37,576 nucleotides of DNA from Streptococcaceae bacterium AM104-57 (GCA_027659245.1 JAQDPW010000023.1:1-37576), one strand, 5' to 3'. Positions 1 to 8,384 are shown, counted from the first letter of the stretch. A program made the numbers and translations. The notes: generated by a model from the sequence alone, not told the origin.

Positions 1-3000
1 CCATCTGTAATACTGGAAACTTGATTTTGGCCTGTATAAGTCGTGCTAGCAGTATAGCCTGCCGCATCTGTTAGGCTATTTTGATTGCCATTGGCATCAT
101 GGGTCATGCTGGTGCGGTGACCCAAGGCATTGGTCGTTGCGATCAGGCGCCCTGCCTTACTATATTCATAAGTCGTTTCTTTTCCAAGGGCGTCTGTCAT
201 GGACAGGATATTCCCCATCGCATCCAACACATATGAAACACTGCTACCATCTGGGTAGGTAACACCTGTCACATTTCCCGCCGCATCATAGGTATAGCTG
301 GTAGTCTTTTTCTCTTTGGTTTCACTGAGTTTATTACCAACACTGTCATAGGTGTAGGTCACTCTCTGACCTGCTTCATCGGTGTAAGAGAGCACACGCC
401 CCATGATATCATAAGTAGTTTCTGCCTTTGTACCGATTGGATAAGAAACCGAGGTTACATTTCCTGCTGCATCATAAGTGTTTTGAGTAACTTGACCTAA
501 AGCATCTGTGATGGTTTTAACGGCATTGTTTCTATCATCATAAGTCAAGCTACTACTATTACCTGCTTCATTAGTTCGAGTGACAATTCGACCCAACGCA
601 TCACGAGTAACGGTAGTTGTTTGCCCTGAAGCATTGGTTTCTGTTAGGAAACGACCCTTACTATCATATGTATAGCTAGTAGTGTGTCCTTCTGCATCAG
701 TCACGGAAAGCTGGTTTCCAACACCATCATAGGTGTAACTATAGGTTCCACCTTCTCCATTCGAAGCACCGATTTTACGTCCAAAACCATCATAGGTGAA
801 GGTAGTCGTATTACCATTGCCTTCTGTCACAGCTGTCACTTGACCTGCCTTGTCAAAAGTATGGCTCGTCCCAACACCATCGGCATCTTTTTCGCTCAGC
901 TTGCGACCTTCTGCATCATAGGTAAAAGTCTTGGTCCCACCGAGAGGATTCGTAATGCTAGTGACTTGATTGTGTGCATTATAGGTAAAGGTTGATACGC
1001 CTCCCAAAGGATTAGTGAGACTTACCAGATTAGCACCTTCATAGGCAAAAGAAGTTGTATGTCCCGCCGCATCTGTTGTAGACAAGATGCGCCCTTGCTG
1101 ATCGACAGTATAGGTAATCTTAGACCCATCTGGCAATGTTGTCTGGATTAGATTGCCATTTGCATCATAGGTATGAGCTGTTGATGCGCCACTAAAATCA
1201 GTGAGAGACAGAAGATGGTTCTTCTCATCATAGCTAGAAGTTTTTACTGCACCGTCAAAACGCGTTTCTGTCAAGGTATTGCCATTGCTGTCATAGGTGT
1301 AGCGAGTTGTTTGCCCTGCTTCATTCGTCACACTTGACAGACGGTTGTTTTCATCATACGTTTTTGAGACACTAGTTCCATCGGCATAGCGAATGCCAGT
1401 TGTGCGATATTGCTCATCGTAAGTATATACGGTTTGATTGCCATTTCCATCGGTAGTGATTGTCTGACCTTCACTATAAGAAAGAGTTGAAACAGCACCT
1501 GCACCATCTATTTGCTTGATGACACGATTTTCCTCATCATACTCGTTTTGGATGACCTTGGTGCCGTTTCCATCATACCAGGCTGTCATACGTCCCTTAT
1601 CGTCATATTCATAACGAGTAGGAACTCCCGTAGCGTCCGTATAGGTAATCAAATGACCATTCGTGTCATATTCATAGGTCAAAGTTGAGCCATTGGGGAT
1701 TTGAATCGCACCAATATAGCCATCTGTATTATAGGTGATACTATAAACCAAGCCTGTAGGAGAGGTAATCTTGACCAGCTGGTAATTTTCATTATAATCA
1801 AAACTTGTTTTATTGCCTTTTTCATCTGTCTGACTCGTTAAGAGACCGTGATAGTTGAAAATTTTCTCTTGATGATTGTGATCAACAATTCGGTATTCCT
1901 TAACATCATAGTCTTCTTTTTCGTCTCCGCCAAAGTCCCCCTTCTTCGTTTCAACTGTTTTCACTTCGAGAGTAAGGTCATAACCGCTTGGAGCACGATA
2001 GCCATCTCCATCCTTCGCAAACTTAAGGATAGAACCGTCTGTACGAGTATAGTAAAGATTTTGGTCTTCATCGCTCGACAACTGTTCATTAAAGGCAAAT
2101 GACCAACCACGTCCAAAGAGACTATTGATGCCTGCCGCTTTAGAATTATAGGCGCGAGTAATTTCAAACTTGCCGTCAACATCAGTGATAGAAACATCTG
2201 TTCGATCTAGGTAGAAATTCCCCGTGTTTAGATTGATTGGCTCAAATCCAAATTCACAGTGAAGGCCACGCCCCATTAAAAGCCTGTCTATTTCTGCCTT
2301 GGTATTAGATGTCAAGGCTGGTGGATTATAAGGTTTATCGGCATTCTTTCTTGGATTACGAATAAATAGGGTGTTGTTTTGCACAAGCATCATATCTTGG
2401 ATACGATTATCGTAAGCAAGTTGATTGAGTGGTACTCCATAGTATGCCGCAATCTTTGGAAGTGTATCAAACTGGGTAACTTTGTAAATCAAAAAAGTAT
2501 CACTTGATTTTTTACCGCTGGTTTGACTATCCTTTTTACTCTCTGCGTCAATCGTATAAACCTTGTTTAGTTCAGGTTCTATAAAAGGCACCTGAGTCTG
2601 CCAATTTGAAAGTTTATCTTTATATTTGGTCGTTCCCTTTTCAAATGCTGCATCAAAGGAACTACTATCAGGGTATTTGTAAGAAAAACTTGCAGAGCTT
2701 TGTCCCTTGTAGTCTTTCGCAGTATCACTAAGATTGTAATCAACCTGAGCACCCGGCGTTGTCAGACCATCCGCAAAGACTCCCTGAAATTGCAACTTTC
2801 CTTTCTTATCTGTCTTCACCATTGTCCGAAGATTGATGGTTGTGTTCCCTATTGGATAATTGACATCAACTGGATCTGGAACGGACCAATTAATCGTCAA
2901 ACTCGGAGCCTTGTCTGGAGTAAACCCAATCTGTCCTGCATTTTCTGCCGTCGCTTCGGTTGTATAGAAAGCACCACCATCTGAACCTTCGTCAGTTGCA

Positions 3001-4433
3001 GCTACAACTAGACCATAGTTTGGTTCCAAACCTTGAACCCATGCATTCACAGTCTCACGGATATCAAAGTTATGCATTCCAATCTTCTTACCACTGGTCG
3101 CATTCTTTCCTGCAATTTCCATATCAAGGCCCACAGAAGTATCCCATGTGAGGTTATTGATATCAAAGTCTTGTTTCAAGCGATAAGCTGCAAACTGGGT
3201 TGATTGAGAATCTGGCGCCGTATATTCATAGATGTTTAGACTCGCACTATCAATACGCGCTTCCTTAGGAATACTCTTTTGAAAATCGTAGTTAATCTTA
3301 AAGTACATCCTTGCGCGACCGATATCACGAACACCTGGAATACCAGCCATCCCCATCATCTCAGCTGTCATATACCCAACATATCCATAGGCATAACCTT
3401 GGTACTGACCATGTACAGATGAAGTCACGACATCAAGGATTTTTTCTCTTGGAACCGTTACAGTCGGGTCGATCCGAACAGGATACTTACGGTCTGGAGC
3501 AGACAACCACTCTTTACTAGCTGTAACAGTAACTTCATGTCGTCCATCCCCTTTTTTGAGTCCAAGAGTTAAGGCATTACTTGTAGCGCCTGCACTATCC
3601 ACCATCATTGGGGCAGTTAGTACAAAGAGGATCTTTGTTTTCCCCTTTTCGCGAACAAGAATTTGATTGTCTTTCAAAGAAACATCATACTTAGATGCAT
3701 CCAAACCATAAGTAAAGGAGTTCTTCCCACCCCACTCGGCTAAGATGATTTCTTCTTTGACTCCATTAGGCTGTACCGTATACTGCACATCTGTTTTGCC
3801 ATCAACGTTATTGTATAAGATGGCATTCTTTTCGACAGTTGCCTGATCATACGTTTTATCAAGCGGATACAGGGAAATTTTGTCATCCTTATGTGTAATA
3901 TCAATAGGGGTTTCTTCTTTGACTTCGCTCGGAAGAACTACGCCTACTGGAGATTCTTTAGGTAGATAATAGTGTTTTCCATTGGCATGATAAGAATAGA
4001 GAGATAAGTCAACAGGAACTTCCACCCCTTCTTGATCAATATAGGTTTTAATATCACTTCCAATATGCGTCACAAAGTGAGTTTCATCCACCCGAAACAG
4101 TTGTTCTTGCCCACTAACCGCTACTGGTTCTCCATATTGTTTCTTTAGTTCTGCCTCTGCCTTACTCTCTTCGTTGACCACCTTTGGTTGTTGTAGGGCA
4201 TCTCCACCATCTTTTGCTGGTTTTGAAGCATCAACACTTGTCGAACCTTCCGTATTTGCATTTTCAGAACCAACAGTCTGGCTACTCGCCTCTGTAACAG
4301 CTTTTTTATAAGCTTCCTCAGCCTGGCCTTGTTTAATTGCTTGGTTTATTTCTTCCGCATAGATCAACGGCATGTTAGAAACAAACAAACTCAGCAATAA
4401 TAACCACTGTATGAACTTACGCAGTCTTTTCAT
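1..4433 (-). CDS. Large secreted RHS/YD-repeat protein with LysM and DNRLRE-type regions (3' end outside window)
   Basis: The frame is open from the ATG at 4433 to the window edge, 1477 codons, and no stop is seen. AAAGGAG lies 7 nt before the ATG. Order seen: signal peptide with a hydrophobic core and likely cleavage after LIYA (about residue 26); a Glu/Lys/Thr-rich stretch to about 110; a beta-rich region ending in a YPVRIDPT motif near 315; a DNRLRE-type region at about 315-520; a LysM-like module at about 646-693; a DUF6531-like segment starting NTGNFYLDRTDVSIT near 733; then about 28 YD repeats of roughly 21 residues (forms such as YTYDSKGR, NTYDAAGN) from about 860 to the edge. WapA/RHS proteins form beta-cocoon shells that often carry a variable toxin at the C-terminus; that end is not visible. 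The ATG lies inside the 3' end of the membrane-protein gene (17 bp overlap), so the two are probably translationally coupled. Role in wall binding or antagonism is inference. Confidence 0.9.
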   Translation of the reverse strand, partial: MKRLRKFIQWLLLLSLFVSNMPLIYAEEINQAIKQGQAEEAYKKAVTEASSQTVGSENANTEGSTSVDASKPAKDGGDALQQPKVVNEESKAEAELKKQYGEPVAVSGQEQLFRVDETHFVTHIGSDIKTYIDQEGVEVPVDLSLYSYHANGKHYYLPKESPVGVVLPSEVKEETPIDITHKDDKISLYPLDKTYDQATVEKNAILYNNVDGKTDVQYTVQPNGVKEEIILAEWGGKNSFTYGLDASKYDVSLKDNQILVREKGKTKILFVLTAPMMVDSAGATSNALTLGLKKGDGRHEVTVTASKEWLSAPDRKYPVRIDPTVTVPREKILDVVTSSVHGQYQGYAYGYVGYMTAEMMGMAGIPGVRDIGRARMYFKINYDFQKSIPKEARIDSASLNIYEYTAPDSQSTQFAAYRLKQDFDINNLTWDTSVGLDMEIAGKNATSGKKIGMHNFDIRETVNAWVQGLEPNYGLVVAATDEGSDGGAFYTTEATAENAGQIGFTPDKAPSLTINWSVPDPVDVNYPIGNTTINLRTMVKTDKKGKLQFQGVFADGLTTPGAQVDYNLSDTAKDYKGQSSASFSYKYPDSSSFDAAFEKGTTKYKDKLSNWQTQVPFIEPELNKVYTIDAESKKDSQTSGKKSSDTFLIYKVTQFDTLPKIAAYYGVPLNQLAYDNRIQDMMLVQNNTLFIRNPRKNADKPYNPPALTSNTKAEIDRLLMGRGLHCEFGFEPINLNTGNFYLDRTDVSITDVDGKFEITRAYNSKAAGINSLFGRGWSFAFNEQLSSDEDQNLYYTRTDGSILKFAKDGDGYRAPSGYDLTLEVKTVETKKGDFGGDEKEDYDVKEYRIVDHNHQEKIFNYHGLLTSQTDEKGNKTSFDYNENYQLVKITSPTGLVYSITYNTDGYIGAIQIPNGSTLTYEYDTNGHLITYTDATGVPTRYEYDDKGRMTAWYDGNGTKVIQNEYDEENRVIKQIDGAGAVSTLSYSEGQTITTDGNGNQTVYTYDEQYRTTGIRYADGTSVSKTYDENNRLSSVTNEAGQTTRYTYDSNGNTLTETRFDGAVKTSSYDEKNHLLSLTDFSGASTAHTYDANGNLIQTTLPDGSKITYTVDQQGRILSTTDAAGHTTSFAYEGANLVSLTNPLGGVSTFTYNAHNQVTSITNPLGGTKTFTYDAEGRKLSEKDADGVGTSHTFDKAGQVTAVTEGNGNTTTFTYDGFGRKIGASNGEGGTYSYTYDGVGNQLSVTDAEGHTTSYTYDSKGRFLTETNASGQTTTVTRDALGRIVTRTNEAGNSSSLTYDDRNNAVKTITDALGQVTQNTYDAAGNVTSVSYPIGTKAETTYDIMGRVLSYTDEAGQRVTYTYDSVGNKLSETKEKKTTSYTYDAAGNVTGVTYPDGSSVSYVLDAMGNILSMTDALGKETTYEYSKAGRLIATTNALGHRTSMTHDANGNQNSLTDAAGYTASTTYTGQNQVSSITD

Positions 4434-5043
4434 CAGCATTCTCCTTTGTAAGATAAATAAAATAATAAAGTGTAAAAATTAATATTAGAGCATCGCCGAT
4501 GGATAAAACGAAAGAACCTAGTATTGGGAACCAAACAGCAATAGCTAAACAAAAGGCGACAATAAGCATGGATACCAGAACAGGTAGTCGCAATTGATCT
4601 ACCCTACTTTTAATTGGTAAAGCTTTGTAAATACTAACCAGACTATAGGATAAGATTACTTTAAGAAAAGTTTGTACAATTGTAGTAAATGCCCAGATAG
4701 CAATCTTGACATGGTCATATTCCAAACTTGTATTATCGTATAAAATTTGGCCAAAGCCTCCGATGAGGATACCACATAAAATTGCACTAAACAAGTAAAT
4801 TAGAATGGTGTAATTTAAGCGTTTATCTGATCGGTACTGCTTATAAAACCAGATCGCTATTGGAAAAATAAGAACTGTTCCTATTATTAAAAATAGTAGG
4901 CTGAATAAGGTTAGAATGAGTGATAAACCTTCCTCGACTATCACAGGGGAAATCGCACCTGTAAATAGAAGGCGTTGCCCCACTCCTAAAAACAGTAAGC
5001 CAGTAGCTAGTCTCCAAAACCTTGAGAGTCTTAATATTTTCAT
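4417..5043 (-). CDS. Polytopic membrane protein of unknown function between sortase and RHS gene
   Basis: A 208-residue protein with about six hydrophobic segments (roughly 12-30, 39-66, 77-98, 112-138, 152-175, 178-199) and a short charged tail ending in KENADEKTA. I do not recognise a family and see no catalytic motif or sorting signal. Its ATG overlaps the sortase stop by one base (TAATG) and its 3' end overlaps the RHS start by 17 bp, so it sits as the middle gene of a tightly coupled operon. By position it could help export, assemble or anchor the RHS protein, or protect the producer from it. These are guesses from context. Confidence 0.75.
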   Translation of the reverse strand: MKILRLSRFWRLATGLLFLGVGQRLLFTGAISPVIVEEGLSLILTLFSLLFLIIGTVLIFPIAIWFYKQYRSDKRLNYTILIYLFSAILCGILIGGFGQILYDNTSLEYDHVKIAIWAFTTIVQTFLKVILSYSLVSIYKALPIKSRVDQLRLPVLVSMLIVAFCLAIAVWFPILGSFVLSIGDALILIFTLYYFIYLTKENADEKTA

Positions 5044-5741
5044 TATTCACTTGTCCTTTCTTTAACACTTTTTAAACGAGCAGTAACCACAAATCGTTGA
5101 TCATTTCCAGCAGCATCACATGTTGATAATATTAAAAATCGGTCTTTTTGAGGGTCAGTGGCTATCTGACGATAAAATCCCCCATAGTCTGACGTTCTAA
5201 TCTGTAATGTTTCTAAATAATATCTGAGGCCTTCTCGACTTCCTAATTTGAATGTATGAAAAAGATGATCATCTGTATAGGAGTGAGCTGCCAACACCTC
5301 ATATTCAAAATGTTGATTCAAGGTGTCAATCGTAATACGTTCATGCTCCTTAAAAAAAGCTGGCTTAGCAAAATAATCTAAAGACCCAAACATAGAATCA
5401 TCTAACATAGCATGTCCATAGATAATCGTGACAGGATCTTCAAATGTTTTTTTGTTAACCAGCTCTGTAAATATAGCGCCATAATAGGTCTCTTCACCAT
5501 CAATATCGTGAGATAGGTAATAAGCATCATCCCTTGGATGCTGAGCAACCGGATAATCTATTCGAGTCCCTTCAACTGTTAGCCAAGCAAAGACATCTGG
5601 ATTCTGATGAAACTTCTTCTCAACTGCGTTTTGAGAATCTTGTTCCACAGCCCTCTGTTCAAAGCCATCTAAGACTTTTAAACCTAAAAATAACACCACA
5701 ATTATTATAATTAATGATAGACTAAACTTCAAAATTTTCAT
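5043..5741 (-). CDS. Class B-type sortase
   Basis: 232 residues with an N-terminal membrane anchor (about 5-22), then a sortase fold. The segment NPDVFAWLTVEGTRIDYPV (47-65) matches the class B opening. Catalytic residues are visible: His110 in IIYGHAM, Cys208 in LSTCDA, and Arg216 in QRFVVTARL. Sortases are membrane-bound transpeptidases that cut a C-terminal sorting signal and join the protein to peptidoglycan or to another subunit; class B enzymes often serve one or a few substrates encoded next door. It is the first gene of an operon with a membrane protein and the RHS protein. No sorting signal can be seen in the window because the RHS C-terminus is missing. The start is ATG at 5741 with GGAG 7 nt upstream. 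Confidence 0.88.
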   Translation of the reverse strand: MKILKFSLSLIIIIVVLFLGLKVLDGFEQRAVEQDSQNAVEKKFHQNPDVFAWLTVEGTRIDYPVAQHPRDDAYYLSHDIDGEETYYGAIFTELVNKKTFEDPVTIIYGHAMLDDSMFGSLDYFAKPAFFKEHERITIDTLNQHFEYEVLAAHSYTDDHLFHTFKLGSREGLRYYLETLQIRTSDYGGFYRQIATDPQKDRFLILSTCDAAGNDQRFVVTARLKSVKERTSE

Positions 5742-5761
5742 GTAACCGCTCCCATGATATC

Positions 5762-5791
5762 ATTATATCAGACAAATACGGAATTTGTAAA
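5762..5791 (-). promoter_or_regulatory. Promoter of the sortase-membrane protein-RHS operon
   Basis: On the minus strand TTTACA (5786-5791) and TATAAT (5762-5767) are separated by 18 bp, about 20 bp before the sortase ATG. It is the only good promoter seen for the three-gene operon. Confidence 0.7.
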
Positions 5792-6242
5792 TACGTTTTT
5801 TATAAAATGCCTTTTTGTTACAACATTTATGGAATTTTTGTTTCTCTGTTGTAAAATGAAGTCTAATAGAAAAGATAGCTTCTTCTGATATACTAGAATC
5901 ACAAAAATCTATAATAAATGATGGATATGTTTTTATTCTGACCAAAATTATTCATACAAACTCTGATCTCAAATTTATTCATCAGAAAGGATTGAAGCTT
6001 ATTGAAAGAGTTTGTTGCAGGTGAAATGCGACTAAATCCAATTTTTTTATAAATCTTTACAAGAGACAAAAATTCAAAAGTCCCCTGGCTATAAATCTGT
6101 AAACATTCATTAATCTAGTTCAATTGAATTAAAAAATACTCAATTAACCATATGGACGAATTTGTCACATTTTGCTTGATATTTCAAAATTTTTCATTCC
6201 TTTTCTTTTCAAAAGAATCAACTTGTGATAAGATAGGTTGGT
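5792..6242. other. AT-rich intergenic gap between sortase operon and rsuA
   Basis: About 450 bp, very AT-rich, with stops in all frames and no convincing gene. Apart from the sortase promoter at its left end and a weak rsuA promoter at its right end (TAAGAT at about 6226-6231, within 12 bp of the ATG), I see no repeat, terminator or RNA gene. It may be a decayed junction left by insertion of the sortase/RHS operon. Confidence 0.5.
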
Positions 6243-6968
6243 ATGCGTTTAGATAGATTATTAGCCCAAGAAAAAATCAGTCGAAAAGCCATTAAACAAG
6301 CTCTTCTGAAAAAAGAGATCTTTGTAGATGGACTCCCTGCAAGTTCCCTTGCACAGAATGTTGATACGGGGTTGCAAGAGTTGATTTTCAAAGATAAAAA
6401 AATCCAAGGATACGAACACACCTACCTCATGCTCCATAAGCCAAATGGAGTCGTGACTGCAAGCAAGGATAAGAAACTCCCAACAGTCATGGATCTTCTT
6501 CCTCAGGATCTCCAGTCAGATCAACTCTACGCCATCGGTCGTCTGGATCGAGATACGACGGGACTCCTTCTCTTAACGGACAATGGTCCCCTGGGCTTTC
6601 AACTCCTCCATCCTCAATATCATGTCGATAAAACTTACCAAGTAGAGGTCAATGGGCCACTAACTCCCGACCATATCCAAGAGTTTAAAGATGGGATTGT
6701 TTTTCTTGATGGAACTGTTTGTAAACCTGCTCAACTTGAGATTTTATCCTCAAGCCTTAGTCTCAGCCAAGCCACTATCACCATCTCTGAAGGAAAGTTT
6801 CATCAGGTCAAGAAAATGTTCCTCTCTGTTGGAGTCAAGGTTACTGCTCTCAAACGAGTTCAATTTGGAGATTTCCTATTAGACCCTGAGCTAGCAGAAG
6901 GTGATTTCCGACCTCTAAATAAAGAAGAATTGCAGGTTATTAAAAATTACTTAGAAAACAGTGGATAA
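6243..6968 (+). CDS. rsuA: 16S rRNA pseudouridine synthase, RsuA family
   Basis: 241 residues. An S4-type RNA-binding segment occupies about 1-45 (MRLDRLLAQEKISRKAIKQA), followed by the RsuA/RluB/E/F catalytic domain. The GRLDRDTTG motif at about 99-107 holds the catalytic Asp102. The family isomerises a specific rRNA uridine; RsuA acts on U516 of 16S rRNA, and this length and layout fit RsuA better than RluB, though the exact target is inferred. The ATG has no clear Shine-Dalgarno sequence and a possible -10 lies only about 10 bp upstream, so the mRNA may be almost leaderless. It is monocistronic, followed by a terminator. Confidence 0.85.
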   Translation: MRLDRLLAQEKISRKAIKQALLKKEIFVDGLPASSLAQNVDTGLQELIFKDKKIQGYEHTYLMLHKPNGVVTASKDKKLPTVMDLLPQDLQSDQLYAIGRLDRDTTGLLLLTDNGPLGFQLLHPQYHVDKTYQVEVNGPLTPDHIQEFKDGIVFLDGTVCKPAQLEILSSSLSLSQATITISEGKFHQVKKMFLSVGVKVTALKRVQFGDFLLDPELAEGDFRPLNKEELQVIKNYLENSG

Positions 6969-6999
6969 AACAAAAAAGCTTTTAAAAATAAAGCTTTTT
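6960..6999. repeat. Direct repeat copy 1 (rsuA tail plus terminator)
   Basis: These 40 bp, from the last rsuA codons (AGTGGATAA) through the terminator, are repeated exactly at 7348-7387, an offset of 388 bp. They mark one edge of a tandem duplication that also contains the small membrane-protein gene. Confidence 0.9.
6973..6999. terminator. Terminator after rsuA, shared with the convergent small gene
   Basis: AAAAAGCTTT (6973-6982), 7-nt loop, AAAGCTTTTT (6990-6999), so a 10-bp A/T-flanked stem working in either direction. The same sequence recurs at 7361-7389. Confidence 0.8.
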
Positions 7000-7009
7000 A
7001 AAATCTTCT

Positions 7010-7237
7010 CTAGAGTACAAATAGCATAACACCTAAAATAAAGTGAAGTGCAGAAATTACAATCCCTAGAATGGACAAATTTTTTTCTCTTTTATAGTCT
7101 AGTCCAGATTCTTTTTGATGTGAGTTAGCTAAGACTAGACCAATAATCCCCAAAATCAAACTTACCACTGGCGAAAGCAAACCAAGAATGATAGACAAGA
7201 TACCTAAAACAAGTGACGCTTTTTTCTTTTCTTGCAT
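7010..7237 (-). CDS. Small two-helix membrane protein, DUF4190-like, copy 1
   Basis: 75 residues: a short Lys-rich start (MQEKKKASLVLG), two long hydrophobic segments (about 8-36 and 50-73) and a polar loop ANSHQKESGLDYK. It resembles the small DUF4190-type membrane proteins found in Firmicutes; no biochemical role is known to me. AAGGAG lies 10 nt before the ATG. A promoter TTGATA-16-TATTAT lies upstream on the minus strand at about 7280-7310. It is about 70% identical to the next gene (7403-7630) and arose with it by tandem duplication. Confidence 0.75.
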   Translation of the reverse strand: MQEKKKASLVLGILSIILGLLSPVVSLILGIIGLVLANSHQKESGLDYKREKNLSILGIVISALHFILGVMLFVL

Positions 7238-7347
7238 ATTCTAAAAACTCCTTAAACTAAACACAAATGAATAATACCATAAAAATCGGCTTTATCAATT
7301 GGGTGAAAAATGTTAGCACTATGTTATCCGGTTCTTGAACCGAGAAG

Positions 7348-7387
7348 AGTGGATAAAACAAAAAAGCTTTTAAAAATAAAGCTTTTT
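7348..7387. repeat. Direct repeat copy 2 (rsuA tail plus terminator)
   Basis: Exact 40-bp copy of 6960-6999, including the fossil end of rsuA with its stop codon. The small palindrome CGGTTCTTGAACCG (7329-7342) lies just upstream, at the duplication joint. Confidence 0.9.
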
Positions 7388-7389
7388 TT
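7361..7389 (-). terminator. Terminator for the second small membrane-protein gene
   Basis: AAAAAGCTTT (7361-7370), 7-nt loop, AAAGCTTTTTTT (7378-7389). It is the duplicated rsuA terminator, now serving the minus-strand gene that ends at 7403. Confidence 0.7.
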
Positions 7390-7402
7390 GTTAGAATCCT
7401 GA

Positions 7403-7630
7403 TTAGTGCATCATTAAGATGAGTCCTGCAATCCAGTTAACTACAGAAATTACAATCCCAACGATATTGAGAATTCGTTCTGTTTTATAGTCTAATTCAG
7501 ATTCTTTTTGATGTGAATTAGCCAAGACTAGACCAATGATCCCCAAAACGAGACCTACGATTGGAAATAGCAAACCAAGGACGATAGATAGGATACCTAA
7601 AACAAGTGATGGTTTTTTCTTTTCTTTCAT
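7403..7630 (-). CDS. Small two-helix membrane protein, DUF4190-like, copy 2
   Basis: 75 residues from the ATG at 7630 (MKEKKKPSLVLG). A longer reading from a TTG at 7636 is less likely: AAGGAG is 10 nt before the ATG, the same spacing as in the paralogue. Two hydrophobic segments flank the conserved loop ANSHQKESELDYK. It differs from copy 1 mainly in the second helix and C-terminus. An extended -10 (TGG TATAAT on the minus strand, 7663-7671) precedes it, so both copies are expressed from their own promoters. Confidence 0.75.
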   Translation of the reverse strand: MKEKKKPSLVLGILSIVLGLLFPIVGLVLGIIGLVLANSHQKESELDYKTERILNIVGIVISVVNWIAGLILMMH

Positions 7631-7723
7631 CTTCAAAAAACTCCTTAAATTTTATACTAACAATTATACCATAAAAAGCTGGAACTTTATATTAAACATA
7701 TGTGATAACTTTTTTTCACATTG

Positions 7724-8104
7724 TTAACTAGTCTTCACTTTCCCTGTCCAAGAATCCAATCCGTAAGACAGGATATAGATTTCTGAAAAACCTTGTTTTT
7801 TCAAGAAAAGTGCTGCATTGGTCACACGTTGCGCACGTTGGTTTTCATATAGAAGGACTGGTTTATCCTTGCGAAGAGCTGCAAGACTTGTCTTCAATTG
7901 ATTTGAAGGAATATTACGAGCTCCAAGGATATGTTTTCTGTGGAAGTCAGCTGGATCACGCAAGTCAATTAACTGACCTGTACGAATCAAAGACTCAAAC
8001 TCTGCATTGTCTACAATTTTCGCTGCACGACGAATGCGAAGGTAGTTGTATCCCATCCAAGCCAACATCGCTACAATAAGTCCCCATAATACCCAAGTTA
8101 CCAT
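7724..8104 (-). CDS. Membrane-anchored rhodanese-like protein lacking the usual cysteine
   Basis: 126 residues: an N-terminal membrane helix (about 3-22), then a rhodanese-like domain with LIDLRDPADFHRKHILGARNIP at about 50-71. In active rhodaneses the loop after the next strand reads C-x-x-G-x-R; here it is LLYENQRAQR, with no cysteine, so sulfur transfer by the normal route is unlikely. The gene follows the YqgQ-like gene after 5 bp and shares its transcript. Members of this group are common in Streptococcus and Bacillus; the function is not established as far as I know. Confidence 0.85.
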   Translation of the reverse strand: MVTWVLWGLIVAMLAWMGYNYLRIRRAAKIVDNAEFESLIRTGQLIDLRDPADFHRKHILGARNIPSNQLKTSLAALRKDKPVLLYENQRAQRVTNAALFLKKQGFSEIYILSYGLDSWTGKVKTS

Positions 8105-8109
8105 ATTAC

Positions 8110-8334
8110 CTAATCTCCATTTTTTTCTAAATAGTCTAATTCTAGTTTGTGCTCTCTACGCAGAACAGCCTCCGCTTCAAGATAATCCAGCTTATCCATC
8201 AAGCCAGCATCATAGATTCGAGAAAGTTCAATTTTCATCAGTTCAATATCATAAAGACGTTTGCCCATATAGACAAGAATGCCGAACTGTTTGAGAAATT
8301 GTTGCACATCGTAGAGTGTTTTCATAGCTTTCAT
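8110..8334 (-). CDS. yqgQ: YqgQ-like (DUF910) small cytosolic protein
   Basis: 74 residues, helical, with the pattern MKTLYDVQQFLKQFG then IELMKIELSRIYDAG and a C-terminal charged helix. This matches the YqgQ/DUF910 family, small three-helix-bundle proteins of unknown role found in Firmicutes. Two in-frame ATG codons (8334 and 8325) are possible; neither has a strong Shine-Dalgarno sequence, and GAAAG sits close to the second. It forms a two-gene unit with the rhodanese-like gene. Confidence 0.75.
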   Translation of the reverse strand: MKAMKTLYDVQQFLKQFGILVYMGKRLYDIELMKIELSRIYDAGLMDKLDYLEAEAVLRREHKLELDYLEKNGD

Positions 8335-8384
8335 TTTAGCAAAAAATCAGAGTTTTTTCAATAGTTCAGAGGAAGATTCCCTTT

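Noticed and set aside
684..3520. Several plus-strand open frames of 60-100 codons opposite the RHS gene
   Set aside because: They are antisense shadows of the YD-repeat gene: no ribosome sites, repetitive composition, and the minus-strand frame is continuous.
1..4433. YD-repeat DNA read as a tandem repeat or CRISPR-like array
   Set aside because: The roughly 63-bp periodicity comes from the protein repeat; units differ widely and there are no constant repeats with unique spacers.
5763..5945. 60-codon minus-strand frame upstream of the sortase
   Set aside because: It overlaps the sortase promoter, is AT-rich with biased residues, and has no ribosome site.
5940..6120. IS or transposase remnant in the gap before rsuA
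   Set aside because: Short translated pieces did not resemble a known transposase and no inverted or direct repeats were found.
7329..7342. Palindrome CGGTTCTTGAACCG as a regulator site
   Set aside because: It lies upstream of neither promoter in a typical position and is not repeated elsewhere in the window; noted only as a marker of the duplication joint.
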